A stretch of DNA of 37,500 bases, taken from Prorocentrum cordatum (lineage: Eukaryota; Sar; Dinophyceae; Prorocentrales; Prorocentraceae). The stretch is from contig CAUYUJ010006557.1 of assembly GCA_963575745.1 (NCBI GenBank), positions 17,501 to 55,000 on the forward strand. Direction: 5' to 3'. The translations under genes and the position numbers were made by a program. Below the pieces are notes generated by a model that saw only the letters and a program-made list of their open reading frames with translations, was not told where the DNA came from and searched no databases. This document shows positions 1 to 10,067 of this stretch, in pieces. Each line of letters begins with the position of its first letter. Position 1 is the stretch's first letter.

Positions 1-43
1 AGTAGTAGTAGTCGTACGGGTCGTAGGAAGTAGTAGTCGTACG

Positions 44-87
<44 letters not shown>

Positions 88-88
88 A

Positions 89-120
<32 letters not shown>

Positions 121-121
121 A

Positions 122-183
<62 letters not shown>

Positions 184-203
184 CTACTACTAGAGTAGTA
201 GTA
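1..203. repeat. (AGT)n microsatellite
   Basis: Trinucleotide AGT repeat running from the window edge, so its true length is unknown. It is interrupted by a few variants (GTCGTACGG, AGTAAT, AGAGT). Near 180-192 the phase inverts (AGT to ACT), making a short palindrome TAGTAGTACTACTA. Confidence 0.95.
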
Positions 204-390
204 ATAAGGATTCCTAAGGAATTCCAAAGGAAGCCTGAGGAATTCCGAAAGCTCCCTAAGGAATTCAGAGGGAATCGTCAGGAACCGTCAAAGAATCGTG
301 AGGAATTCCGAAGGAATCCCAAGGAGCCCTGAATAATCCTAAGGAATACTGAAGATTTCGAAGGGATCCCGAGGATTTCCGAAGATTCCA
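203..390. repeat. Degenerate GGAATTCC-type short repeat
   Basis: Loose repetition of units close to AAGGAATTCCGA every 12-15 bases with many substitutions. It looks like an old short-period minisatellite. The small minus-strand open frame across it is a by-product of the repetition. Confidence 0.6.
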
Positions 391-392
391 TC

Positions 393-525
393 CGTGGTTG
401 GAATTGGTCTCATTTTTGGTTGAGTTGGAATTGGTCTCATTTGTGGTTGGAATTGGTCTCTTTTCTGGTTGCAATTCACTCCGAACGGTTGGGATTGGTC
501 CTAGTCGGTTGTAATTCGTACCACT
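393..525. repeat. ~27-bp tandem repeat
   Basis: Four to five degenerate copies of a unit containing TTGGAATTGGTCTCATTT. The first three are clear and the last two (around 480-520) are eroded. No gene is seen. Confidence 0.7.
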
Positions 526-527
526 TC

Positions 528-1080
528 GGGTAGCGACCCCCCCCCGGGTCAGATACGACGCCCCCCCCTGGGACTCCTCTTCCCCTGGGCTCCAGCCAAG
601 CCGACCTTGAGCAACCTCGTAATTGAGTCGAAGGGAAGCCCCTTCCCTTTGATCCCTCCCCCGCCGGGAGGGGGGGGGGGGTAGCGACCCCCCCCCCGGG
701 TCAGATACGACGCCCCCCCCTGGGACTCCTCTTCCCCTGGGCTCCAGCCAAGCCGACCTTGAGCAACCTCGTAATTGAGTCGAAGGGAAGCCCCTTCCCT
801 TTGATCCCTCCCCCGCCGGGAGGGGGGGGGGGTGGGACCCCCCTCTTCCCCTGGGCTCCAGCCAAGCCGACCTTGAGCAACCTCGTAATTGAGTCGAAGG
901 GAAGCCCCTTCCCTTTCATTCCTCCCCCGCCGGGAGGGGGGGGGGGTAGCGGGGGGGGGTAGCGACCCCCCCCCGAGTCAGATACGACGCCCCCCCCCCG
1001 TACCGACCTTGAGCAACGTCGTCATTGAGTCGAAGGGAAGCCCCTTCCCTTTCCCTTCCCCGACGGGGGGGGGAGAGGAG
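528..1080. repeat. Tandem array, 114-152-bp units (4 copies)
   Basis: Four copies of a unit built of poly-C, GGGTCAGATACGACG, CTTCCCCTGGGCTCCAGCC, CCGACCTTGAGCAACCTCGT, GAGTCGAAGGGAAGCCCC and a poly-G tract. The anchor CGTAATTGAGTCGAAGGG (CGTCATTG in the last copy) recurs near 618, 770, 884 and 1020, giving spacings of 152, 114 and 136. Length differences come from loss of the CAGATACGACG part and from homopolymer slippage. Open frames on both strands exist only because of the repetition. Confidence 0.85.
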
Positions 1081-1629
1081 GTCCCGGGGGGGGTCCCGGG
1101 GGAGTCCCGGGGAAGTCCCGGGTCAGATACGACACCTCCCTCCCCCACCTTCTCGTCCTTCTCCCCGTTCCCCCAAACCATCCCACAGCCCGTGCCTCTT
1201 GCTGCGCATTGCGAACAGGGTCGGCGGCACCGGCCGTCAGGCCTTCGCAATACGTTTCCCGCAGTTCTCCGCTGGGACATTGCAGCGGGGAATCCCCATT
1301 CCACGCTGTTGCATCTTTTTTTGCGATTCCTCGTTCTGCTTTCGTTCCGCCTCTGCTTCACGACGGATTCAAAACGAAAGCGGTCCACGAAATCGCCAAA
1401 ACACCGTTTAGGTCGAGCCCTGCCCCACAACTCCAGATCAAACAAAATTGCACCCTTCTCCCGACGGTATAAACCAATGGCCCTCTGTAAGACACGCACA
1501 CACTTTGCAAATACAAGGTGCGTCAATCACGGGACACCTCTGGGAGGTGGTGACCTTACCCAAAGGTCCGTAACACTTTCTATGCCACATGTGATCGAAG
1601 CATGGCTCGAAAAGACTGCACCCGGACGC
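1081..1629. other. No gene recognised
   Basis: Mixed sequence after the array. A further TCAGATACGACAC remnant lies near 1124. Open frames on both strands here show neither recognisable protein motifs nor the strong GC third-position bias seen in the exon at 3599-3973. Confidence 0.5.
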
Positions 1630-1783
1630 AGGAGCAGGAGGAGAGGGAGGAGGAGGAGGATAAGGAGGAGGAGGAGGAAGAGGAGAGGGCGGAGGGGGAG
1701 GAGGAGGAGGAGGAGGAGGAGGAGGAGGAGGAGGAGGAAGAGGAACTGGAGGAGGGGGAGGAGGAGAAGGAGGCGGAGGACCC
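1630..1783 (+). repeat. GGA-rich purine microsatellite
   Basis: About 150 bases of nearly pure purine on the plus strand, mostly GGA with GAA interruptions. Reading frames across it give poly-Glu, poly-Arg or poly-Pro/Ser/Leu peptides and are not evidence of genes. Confidence 0.95.
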
Positions 1784-1963
1784 CGTCGGGCCATGACAAA
1801 AACTACGATGGGAGGGTGGTTGCAATTTTTCGGGCTCTGGGGGTCCCCGCCGGGCTCAGCAACCTCTATAAATCTTTAGACCCCCACAATGGGGAGTAAC
1901 TATTTTTGAGGGGCGGCCTTGTTGCAGGACTGGGCCCCCACCAATAGCGGAAAGTAAATATTT

Positions 1964-3070
1964 ATCCGCGGCACCCGGCACGCGACAACGACGACTACGA
2001 CTACGATTGCGATTGCCACTACAACCACGACTACAATCACGGCTGCAACCACAACCGCTGGTTTGCATTGCACTCCTCATGAGAAGATGCTCACAAATCC
2101 TCTTGCGTGCAAGGCAACCCATAATGGATTATTCCCTTGGAGAGAGGACCCCAAAACATTATCCCCGTCCAAAAATAAGGGGAACATAATCTCCGCCGCG
2201 ACGACGACGACGACTATGATTGCAAGTGCGACTACAACCAAACATACGATTACATCTGCAATCACGATTACAACCGCGACTACCATCATGACTACAACCG
2301 GAACTACTGATTATCATTGCAATCTTCATGACAAAATGTTCACGAATCCTCTCGCGTGCAAGGTCGCCCCCAATGAGTTATTCCCAGGGAGAAAGTAACC
2401 GCAAACATTATCAAACCCGCCCAACAAGAAAGAGAACATAGAGAACATACATCCGCGGCGACGGCGACGGCGACTACGACTACGACTGCACGCGCGACTA
2501 CGATTACGAGTCCAATCTCGATTACGACCACGACTGCAACCGCAACCACTGATTCCTATTGTAATCCTCGCGAGAAGATGCTCACAATTCCTCTCGCGTG
2601 TAGGGTAGCCCACAATGGGTTATTCCCTGGGAGGAAGAACACCCAAACAATCTTCAACCCGCCCAAAACTAGAGGGAACAAAATTTCCTTTCACGTGTAA
2701 GGTACCCCACAATGGATTAGAGAAAGAACATCCAAGCATTACCCAACCCACCCAACAATAGAAAGAACATAAACTCCGCCGCGACGACGACGACGACGAC
2801 GACTACGATTACGACTACAACCGCGACTACGATTTCGACTACAATCGCATTTACAATCACGACTGCACAGGCAACCACTGATTCGTATTCCAATCCTCAT
2901 GTGACTATGCTCGCAATTCCTCTCGCGTGCAGGGTATCCCACCATATATTATTCACTAGGGGAAAGAAACCCCAAACATTATCCAGCTATCCAGCCCGCC
3001 CCACAATAGAGGGAACATAGTCTCCGCCGCGACGACGATGACGACGACGACGACTACGAAAACGAGAACG
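1964..3070. repeat. Tandem array of ~250-bp units (about five copies)
   Basis: Each unit holds a (CGA)n-like tract rich in CGACTACGA, then a conserved block CTCGCGTGCAAGGT..CCCACAATGG.TTATTCCCTGG, then CCAAACATTATCCAACCCGCC and GGAACATAATCTCCGCCGCG. The CTCCGCCGCG-type anchor occurs near 1964, 2191, 2451, 2774 and 3022, with spacings of 227, 260, 323 and 248. The 323 spacing includes an extra partial copy near 2685-2740. No coding potential is apparent. Confidence 0.85.
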
Positions 3071-3149
3071 GCAGCGAAGCGGAGCTTGTCTCCTCCTCCC
3101 CCCTCCCCTCTTCTTCCTCATCCCCCTTCGGAATGAGACGGGGACTAGC

Positions 3150-3275
3150 AGGACGAGGAGGGGCAAGAGGAGGAGGAGGGGCAAGAGGAGGAGCAGGAGG
3201 AGGAGCAGGAGGAGGAGGGGGAGAGGGGCCAAGAGGAAGACGCATAGGAAGAGGAGGAGGAGCAGGAAGCGGAGG
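3150..3275 (+). repeat. Imperfect GGA/GCA purine tract
   Basis: Mostly GGA and GCAGGA units on the plus strand, directly after the 250-bp array. Low complexity. Confidence 0.85.
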
Positions 3276-3598
3276 GGCCGGTTTTGGGACCAATCGACCA
3301 ATCCGATTCACCGCCAAATAAACAGATGGGGACAAAACAAGAAAGGTTCCGTGGAATGGGTCGAGACCTCTGGGGGTCGACGTTGTGAACAAAACATCTG
3401 CGAATCACCAGGACTGGCTCTGCCTGAGCAACGGTCATAAACGGGTCTCACGCGAGGTGACATAGGCACACGCGGCGGCTTACGCGGGCCGCCAGCGCGG
3501 CACGCCAGATTGTTAACGGGTGCGCTGGCGCGCACCTTATGCGGCCATTTAAAGCGACAATGTCGGCGCAGACGAACCCGTTTCCTTATCTCGCTCAC
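3276..3598. other. No gene recognised (possible intron of the adjacent exon)
   Basis: Unique-looking sequence downstream, in minus-strand sense, of the candidate exon. The exon frame stays open for part of it, but codon use loses the strong GC3 bias. This fits an intron or 3' flank. Confidence 0.4.
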
Positions 3599-3973
3599 TT
3601 GAAATTCACTACCCTGGCCATCTTGACGTCCAGCCTGCCTGTCCTGCAAGGACGCCGGCTTGTGCTCGAAAACCACGAGGCGGTGCGTCTCGAACTCTCC
3701 CGTCTTCAGAATCGCCTCGGGCTTCACCTCCAAGGCCGCAGCAACCGCGGCCATCAACATCTCGGTGGTAGGGTGCGGGTCTTGCGGCAGCCATCGCAGC
3801 ATGTACTCCGTGTTGTCCTCGAGCAACCTCTTCGACAGCTCGCGCTGCCGCATCAGGGCCCTGTAGGTCTGGAGCGCCTTCCACGTGCAGGCGGCCTCGT
3901 ATGCGGCGTGGGCGCCGGCCGAGCCTCCGAATTCCTTGTCGTTCACCCGGGGCGGCGCGGTCTCGTTCTCCGC
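3599..3973 (-). CDS. Candidate host protein-coding exon, unknown function
   Basis: Minus-strand open frame of 125 codons. Nearly every third position over the first hundred or so codons is G or C, and the composition is protein-like and non-repetitive, with stretches such as YEAACTWKALQTYRALMRQR and TEYMLRWLPQDPHPTTEML. The frame is preceded by a stop, TAG, at 3974-3976. That TAG also fits a 3' splice site (CTGCCATCCTAG then GCGGAG), so I place the exon start at 3973. A canonical-looking 5' splice site, CAA then GTGAGC, lies at 3598 and gives an exon of exactly 375 bases. A GC-type donor, CAG then GCAGGC, a little upstream is an alternative, since dinoflagellates tolerate GC donors. I do not recognise the family. 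No neighbouring exon was found, so the gene is incomplete or extends beyond what I can detect. Confidence 0.5.
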
Positions 3974-3984
3974 CTAGGATGGCA

Positions 3985-4220
3985 GGAACGCTCCGCGTCG
4001 CATCGGTAAATCAGATCGGATCGGAACGCGCATCGAAGCGGGCCGCATCGGCACAGGGTCCGAATCGAATCGAGTCGGCGGCGCCAGGATGCACAACAAC
4101 GCAGTGCCGTCGTGCCGCATCGGATCGCCCGAACGTCGGAATCGAGTCGAGTCGGGCCGGCTGGGGCCGATATCGAATCGGACCGATCGGATCGGAATGG
4201 GCTCTGGATGGCAGCCTCCC
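3985..4220. repeat. Degenerate ATCGG-type short repeat
   Basis: ATCGG, ATCGA and GAATCG motifs recur at short intervals. In minus-strand sense this lies upstream of the candidate exon, where an intron would be expected. Confidence 0.55.
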
Positions 4221-4327
4221 CCCTCCACCCTCTCGAAAACCAGCTGAGACAGCGGCGGCTCCCGCCAGGCTGAGGCATCCGCTCAAGATCGCCCCCAGAT
4301 GATGGGCCTACTTCCAACCACCACTAC

Positions 4328-4477
4328 CTCAGGTAGAAGAGGGAGGAGGAGGGGGAGCAGGGAGAGAAGGAGGGGGAGGAGGAAGAGGAGGAGGAGGAGG
4401 AAGAGGAGCCGGAGAAGGAGGCGGGGGAGGAGGAGGGGGAGGAGGAGGATGAGGATGAGGAGGAGGAGGAGGAAGAC
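4328..4477 (+). repeat. GGA-rich purine microsatellite
   Basis: Almost pure purine, GGA-dominated on the plus strand, with ATGAGG interruptions near the end. Long arginine- and leucine-rich reading frames across it are artefacts. Confidence 0.95.
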
Positions 4478-4689
4478 CTCCCCATCCTCCCCTCTCCCCC
4501 GTTCTACCTGTGGCAGTGGTGGTGGGGAGATGTGCCCATCACCAGACACCTCTCGGGGTCCGTCCCGACCCGCCTCTCGAGGCGCAACTACTCTCGCCGC
4601 GGTGACGAGGCGCCTGCCCTCAGGAGGCCCACGGAGGGGAAAACGCCAAGGGGGGCAGCCGTTGTCTCGACTGCTCTCCTGCTGGCGGC

Positions 4690-4845
4690 GCCGATGCGGC
4701 AACGACGTCCCCTCGAGTGCGATCGGTGCACGAGCTGTTGTTTCTTCTCGTCGCTCCGCCATGCACTGTCTCTAGAGCTGGAGGAACAAGACAACTTTAT
4801 ATAAACATAACGCATCAAGTCCAGGAGGTCCCCGCGGATCTGCGG
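4690..4845. repeat. Dispersed repeat D155, copy 1
   Basis: About 155 bases matching 18035-18190 in the same orientation at roughly three-quarters identity by eye. Shared blocks are CAACGACGTCC, CGATCGG.GCACGA, GTCGCTCCGCCATGCA, GCTGGAGGAACAA.ACAACTTTA and CCCTGCGGAT-like sequence. Substitutions are not concentrated at third positions in any frame, so conservation is at the DNA level and not coding. Confidence 0.75.
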
Positions 4846-5048
4846 CGGCGAGCGAGGGGCGATGGGGGGGAAGTGAGAAGGAGAATGCCTTCTCAGAAGG
4901 CGGTGGGGCTTCTCAAAAACCCCCGCGCCTTCTGAGAGGTTTTCCGTGTCGTCGGGAACGGCTCAGCAACTTCTCAAAAGGCGGGGGGGCTTCCGAGACT
5001 TCTGAGAAGACCGCCCCTTCTCGCTTCCCCCCAAAGCTCGCCGCCGCT
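4842..5048. mobile_element. Foldback (MITE-like) element, copy 1
   Basis: Terminal inverted repeats. The left arm, GCGGCGGCGAGC then GGGGGGAAGTGAGAAGG, is matched in reverse complement on the right by CCTTCTCGCTTCCCCCC then GCTCGCCGCCGC. The interior has several CTTCTGAGAAG-type palindromes. There is no coding capacity and no clear target-site duplication. Related copies lie near 7804, 15497, 17597, 18961 and 31925. I infer a non-autonomous foldback or MITE family. Confidence 0.7.
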
Positions 5049-6240
5049 TCTTCCTCGCGTCCTCCTCCTCCTCCTCCTCACCTTTTCGACGAGCGCGTTC
5101 CACAACTCGCAAAGTAACTGCTCGCAAATGGCCTGGATCCCCCGCGGGGGATCTACGATACATTACATCAAAACAAACACATGCTTTTCGGACGTTTGCA
5201 AGTAGGCACTTTGCGAGTGTACGGAAGAATGGGAGGCTCCCCGCGGCGAGCTGCCGCCGCCCTGCAGGCCTCTTGCTCGTGCCCGCGAGCATGCGCCCGC
5301 TCCTCCAGTAACCTGCTAGATCTCGCGCCAGCCCGCCCAAGAGCGCAGCCCTGGCACCCTGCCATCCGACAGCAGTCAGAGCTGTCGCGGGAGAGGAGAA
5401 GAGACATGCAGAGAACATGAGGAGGAATACCGCGGAAGCTCAGGCTAGGCAACTGTTGGGACGTCTAGGAGGCCTCAAGAGAAGCTCCCAAGACGGCCCG
5501 GGATACTCCCAGGAGGGGAGTGGCACTTGGCAGCACGCTGCAGCCGCAATTACAAACCTATACATGGGAAAACGTAAGTGGACAAACTGACGTCTTGGGC
5601 ATACGCGAGCATCAGGTCGGCTACGTCACAGCGACGAAACCTGCATCCAGCAAGTGCATATGCTCAGTACATATGCGGCAAGCACATGCACAGTATCAAA
5701 TCATACTAGCCATTGGTACTGTAGGTGGCCCGCTTCCTAAATGATGGAAGGGAACTCCACCAGCGAGCACTGGCCGAGAAAGGGGAGACAGGCTTGGAGG
5801 TGTTCGGGTGCCTACAGTCATCGACCCCACCTCCTTTCTCCTCCTCCATTTTCTCTCGTCGCGTTCAAGTCCTTCTCTTACTAAGAATTGCTGCTGTGGA
5901 CGCTGGGTTGCCCTCACGATCTCCCTCGAAACTCCGGTAGCACTCGTGCGATGAGGGCTGCAAGTAACGCACATTAAATGATTAAGACGACGAGGACCCC
6001 GCCCTCCTGCGGGGGCGGCCGTGTGGGCGAGCCAGTGCTCGCAGTGGGCTAGCCGATCGACGGTGGTGGCGGCACGCGCTGCAGAGAACCCGAGCCCCTG
6101 CCACTACCAGTGTTCCGTCCGCGCCCCTCACGTCCAGACGTACTCCGTCCCCTGGCTCTCCCACCTCTGCCCCCTCTGGCTCCACGTCCTACGATCCCTT
6201 GCCCTTTCCCTGTGCCCTTCTGGCCATGCTCCCCTTCGGA
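5049..6240. other. No gene recognised
   Basis: Contains a short CCT tract (5067-5086) but otherwise no repeat or coding signal I can support. The open frames are unremarkable and lack GC3 bias. Confidence 0.5.
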
Positions 6241-6254
6241 CGGAGAAGCTCGGA

Positions 6255-6600
6255 GCGCAGAACCAGGAAGATGTCTCAAGCGAAACGCGCTGGACCACCT
6301 CGCGCGCGGCAGCTTGGAGCTCAGAATTGTGAGGATGCTTCAAGCGAAACGCGCCAGACCACCTCCCGCGCGGCAGCTTGGAGCTCAGGATTGGGAGGAT
6401 GTCTCCGGCAAAACGCGCCGGACCACCTCCCGCGCGGCAGCTTGGAGCGCAAACTTGCGAGGATGTCTCAAGAGAAACGCGCCGGACCACCTCGCGCGCG
6501 GCGCACCGGAGCTTACATGTTCGAGGGTGTCTCAAGCGAAACGGCCAATCCCAGACAACTCAGAAACGAGAGATGTGAAGATGTGTCAGGCGTAACGGCT
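6255..6600. repeat. 64-bp minisatellite (about 6 copies)
   Basis: The unit contains GGATGTCTCAAGCGAAACGC, GCCGGACCACCTC, CGCGCGGCAGCTTGGAGC and CAGAA.TG. The ATGTCTCAAG anchor sits near 6271, 6335, 6399, 6463, 6527 and 6581, so five units are spaced exactly 64 and the last is shortened to 54. Because 64 is not a multiple of three the array shifts frame each unit, arguing against the plus-strand open frame across it being a gene. Confidence 0.9.
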
Positions 6601-7095
6601 CGGACCACCAGAATTTTGTTGAGGTCTCTGTCCTCCTGTCCTCTGGCCGGGACTGGCCTCTATCACAACAGCACCCCGTTCAGCAAGCTGCTTGGGGAGA
6701 ACGCCCCGAAGAAGCTTTTTAGGGCCCCTGCTGATTCCAAAAAAGGCCCTGAAGGGTGCGTTAAGAGCCCCTTTGCACTCCCACCCGCGCACGTCCCCTG
6801 CAGTTCCCTGCCCCCCCCGGCCACCACGACGACCCGTGCCCTCCATGGCCCAGCACAACTGAGTCCCCCCCCGCCCAAAAGAGGAGGAGGGACTGACAGT
6901 GAGCCACAAGAACATGCAGTCAACGCGTATAATAAGGACGCGCGATGAGGATGCAAGGGCCTGGGAAGGCCGTGTCGGCATCCTTCGAGCGGGACGGGGC
7001 CAGCCAAGGCGAACAGGGATAGGTCACGAATCCGGATCTCCGACGCCGTGATCTTATATGGTTTAAGCCCCTTGCCTGGGACCGGCTCTGTATGT
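6601..7095. other. No gene recognised
   Basis: Unique-looking GC-rich sequence between the minisatellite and dispersed repeat R235. No feature is supported. Confidence 0.5.
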
Positions 7096-7328
7096 GAGCG
7101 TTTTCTTCTTCGGCGTTTCGATATTGGGCGGAAGCGGGGGGGAGGGGGGGAGGTCTGGCTCCGGACCTCTGCTTAATGCGGCTGTTTCGAAAAGGGCTTA
7201 CATTATGGGGGAGGGTCCACCTGCTCGAAACAGGCGCCAAAAAAACAGCCAAGGTTCACTCCATGGGGGGGACGGGGGGAGGGGGCCCGCGCCGATCGGC
7301 AAAACGACGAATAAGAGAACGACCGTCA
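7096..7328. repeat. Dispersed repeat R235, copy 1
   Basis: Matches 15242-15472 in the same orientation. Shared blocks include GAGCGTTTTCTT, CGGCGTTTCGA.ATTGGGCGG, GGTCTGGCTCC, TCCACCTGCTCGAAA, AACAGCCAAG, ACTCCAT followed by poly-G, and GGGCCCGCGCCGATCG.CAAA. Identity is roughly three-quarters by eye. No protein or pol III box is evident. It could be a SINE-like or other short mobile sequence. Confidence 0.75.
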
Positions 7329-7650
7329 TCCCTCGGCGGTGGACAAACCTCCCTTTAGTAAACCTCCCCTTAGTGAAAACGGCCTGGGACCGAAACCGAC
7401 GGACCTGGACCCGCAAAAATGACGGCCGCGACACCCTCTCGCGAACCGAAAACGGCCAATTCGCTAATCGACGTGTCAGGGTAGGAGGTCTGTCCACCCC
7501 CGAACTATCCCGAGCTGTGTTTGACGTTCCCAGGGCCAGGGCGGCCGAAGATGAGGACGAAACGTTCCGTCGTGTTTTTTTTTGGTGTGTCACACGACGA
7601 GCGGAGGTCCGGGAACGTGGCGTGCCAAAGAGTGGCGGTGAGCCCCAGGG
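7329..7650. other. No gene recognised
   Basis: Sequence between R235 and the AT-rich inverted-repeat element. Its open frame shows no family motif. Confidence 0.4.
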
Positions 7651-7800
7651 TTAGGTCGGGCATGTCCCCCTACAGGCGGATTTTGAAATAAGGATAAACA
7701 AATAAGCAAAATGCTAAAAAATGAATCCCAAAATCGTCCCCTGACTATTTTTTGACCATTTTTGAAAATTCCTCCTCTAGAGGGACACGCCCGACTTAAT
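7651..7800. mobile_element. Short AT-rich terminal-inverted-repeat element
   Basis: A 150-bp element with about 35-bp imperfect inverted ends. The left end starts TTAGGTCGGGCATGTCCC and the right end finishes GGGACACGCCCGACTTAA, and complementarity continues inward through CTA.AGG.GGA.TTT. The interior is AT-rich (TAAGGATAAACAAATAAGC), unlike the GC-rich surroundings. No coding capacity. I infer a MITE-like element. It abuts a foldback element that starts a few bases later. Confidence 0.7.
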
Positions 7801-7803
7801 CCA

Positions 7804-7990
7804 AGGGGGGAAGCGAGAGGGGGCAGGCCCTCTCGGGCGGCGGCGGGGCTTCTCAGAGGCCCTCGCTCCTTCTGAGAAGCCTTGTTGAGCCTCCTCTGGG
7901 GCCACAGACGTCTCCTCGGAGGGCGCGGGGGTTTCTGAGAAGCCCCGCAGCCTTCTGAGAAGGCCTGCCCCCCCCCCCTCACTTCCCCAT
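7804..7990. mobile_element. Foldback (MITE-like) element, copy 2
   Basis: The left arm GGGGAAGCGAGAGG..GCAGGCC is answered on the right by GGCCTGCC(C)nTCACTTCCCC. The interior carries CTTCTGAGAAGCC palindromes as in copy 1. No open frame of interest. Confidence 0.7.
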
Positions 7991-8715
7991 TTGTGAGCAC
8001 TGATTCACCGACCCCTGTCCCCATGGGCGTGGCCTGGAACCCACTGTCCGACTTACCCTTTCTGGATGGGAATGTAAGCAGTTTTCTGCGGATTTCGAAG
8101 GGTATCCCAAACTGGGGTGCTGAGATGGTGGGGGTCTGGATGGAATTGGGAACGGGGATAGGAGCCGGTTAAAACGATACTGACCTTGGGCTCGCCGCCG
8201 AAGAAGGAACATGCCGAACCCAGCAAGGCCTGGCTGAGAGGCAACGATAGGGGGGACTGGCATACGGGGGATGCATCGACCTGGAATCGGCGACGCATCG
8301 CCGATAGATCGGCGATACGCATCCGATAGTGAATCCGCACCTTCCTGGGCAGGTTGGGGCTGATCGGGCCCCTATCAGCGATCCATGGGAGATTGGGGGT
8401 CGATGCGTCCCCCCTTGTGCCTATCCCCCCCCATCGTTGCCCCCGACTGGCGTGCCAAGGAGATCGCGCCAAAGCGGTTCTGGCAAGCAGCTGAGCGACC
8501 CGCGGGAGGCGGCGGGAACACCGTCTCGTCGCCACAGACGGTGCTGTTGAGCACGTGCGGGAACCTGGCTTTCGGCTGCGCGCCCAGGGGGGAAGGCAGA
8601 GGTTCCCGAAGTTCGAGGTTCGCAATGTTCTGGTGCTTTAGTAAGTTCTCGCAGGTTTTCCACCCTCGGGATGCTCTCAAGTGCACGGTTCCCCCAGAGG
8701 CCTTAGGCGACCCGA
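7991..8715. other. No gene recognised; small ATCGGCGAT repeat patch
   Basis: Near 8283-8330 ATCGGCGA/GCATC motifs repeat, resembling the array near 32250. Otherwise nothing supported. Confidence 0.45.
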
Positions 8716-8769
8716 GGCGGAGAAGGAGGAGGAGGAGAAGAATGAGGCGGAGGAGGAGGAGGAGGAGGA
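8716..8769 (+). repeat. GGA microsatellite at the LINE 3' boundary
   Basis: GGA-rich tract, TCC on the LINE sense strand, immediately following the end of the LINE. A longer tract of the same motif sits at the LINE 5' boundary (14880-15045), so the element lies inside, or is bordered by, one microsatellite. Confidence 0.9.
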
Positions 8770-8796
8770 CCTTTTTGACCTTGCAATGCTGGGCCC

Positions 8797-8813
8797 TCTC
8801 CGATAAACGGAGA
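8797..8813 (-). other. 3'-UTR hairpin of the LINE
   Basis: Perfect 6-bp stem with a 5-base loop (TCTCCG ATAAA CGGAGA on the plus strand), 15 bases after the last ORF stop and about 27 bases before the terminal TCC tract. Position and structure suggest an RNA signal recognised by the element's own reverse transcriptase, as for other stem-loop-tailed LINEs. That is inference. Confidence 0.5.
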
Positions 8814-8827
8814 CCCGCATCCCTCAA

Positions 8828-10067
8828 TCAGTGCCCAGGCGGGAACCTCACTCCACTCTTTGGAGGGAGGCCTCGCCCCAAACGGGACAGCACTTCACGG
8901 CCCGCCCTGGTGGGGCCCTCAGGTGGGCACCGCTCGGCCAGCGCTTGAACCTTGCCAACCGCAGAATCTGCAAAATAGCACGCCACGCAAGCAGTGCAAC
9001 TGATGGCTGCTATGCACCCGAGACCAGCACGGATGGGCCATGACCGCATCGGGGCCATCGCGCAGCGCAGGAGGGCCCGTACATCGCCCAGGCCAAAATT
9101 CGGCGAGGCGGCCCACGAAGGCCTTAAACTTACGTCCACACACCTGGCACCGCAACAGGCCTTTCTTAGCAGACTCGACCGAATGGCCAGCCCAAAGCAG
9201 CCGCCGCCGACGGACCACATCGGTGGGCAGCGACCTCGGACGAGGTGGCGGCCTACCAACGCGCTCGGCCTTGTTGCGGTGGCAAGCGAGGCTAACCTCC
9301 CGATTGACGTCAAGCAACCGGCACAACACTTGGGAGGTTAGCAAATCTGCATCTTGAATTAGCTCGACATATTCAAGGACTACCTCCCCTTTAGCAGCGG
9401 CCACCCCAGCGAAATAATCAGCACATGCATTCAAAAAACACTCGGCCTCGCTGAGGCCCCAGGCATCACGTAACGAAGCCGTAGTATGTACTGTTGCCCA
9501 CAACAATTCGACACCCCCAGACCGATAGTCCATCGCCTCCCAGATCTTGACCCACAAGTCCATCATGGGAGACGTCTTGGATATCATCTCACGAGGCCTG
9601 CGGAGGGCCCTGACCAAGGGGAGGTAGCCCGAGTGCGCCACAACGTTGCCCGTGGTCATGAGCAGCAGCTGGAGCAAGGCATACAATTCAGCCCTAGGAC
9701 TGGACTGTTCACGGGTAGGTAACGCCCCACAAAGGACTCCATCAAGTCTGAAATCGCCAGGGCCCGAGGTAGCATCCATGCGCACCATGGCCCAACCGCG
9801 CCTCCGAAGTCTCCAGTCATCCGCGTGTTTTCCCCCAGAGCCATCAAGGCCCCATACGCCTCCAGACACAGGTTGTCCAGCAGATACGACACCCCATCCG
9901 AAGACCAAGGATACTGGCGGCGGAACACGATTGACGGCGGCAGCCAACGTAGGGGGCCCTCGATTCCAGAAGGCACTTTCAGGGCACGCACGCGCGGCAT
10001 CTTGAGCATCAGGAACCAAATGTGCAGACTGACCCCTACCAGTGGACTCAATCATGTCATTGCAACT
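8828..10067 (-). pseudogene. LINE RNase H and C-terminal zinc-finger region
   Basis: The main frame runs from after the TGA at 10068-10070 to 8919. Numbering from the Met at 10055, the RNase H domain has DGSGG (Asp71), RAELYALL (Glu123), HTT near 190 and NACADYFAG (Asp213). The third catalytic position, expected as Asp in a DS-type motif, is His141 in VVAHSGYLPLV, a one-base change. Downstream come a CQVCGRKF finger and an H..H.L....G..FCRFCG finger. A frameshift near 8950 moves the last part to another frame, which ends PPGH at 8828 after a GPTRAGREVL..L..GLPP segment. RNase H would remove template RNA during retrotransposition. The changes make it a pseudogene. Confidence 0.85.

Noticed and set aside
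595-1025. GCTCAAG on the minus strand in the 114-152-bp array, as spliced-leader remnants
   Set aside because: Only the last bases match (TTGCTCAAG vs TTGGCTCAAG), and the upstream sequence shows no leader similarity.
4283-4775. Arg-rich and Leu-rich frames of about 158 codons on opposite strands
   Set aside because: Both cross the GGA microsatellite, which yields such peptides in every frame.
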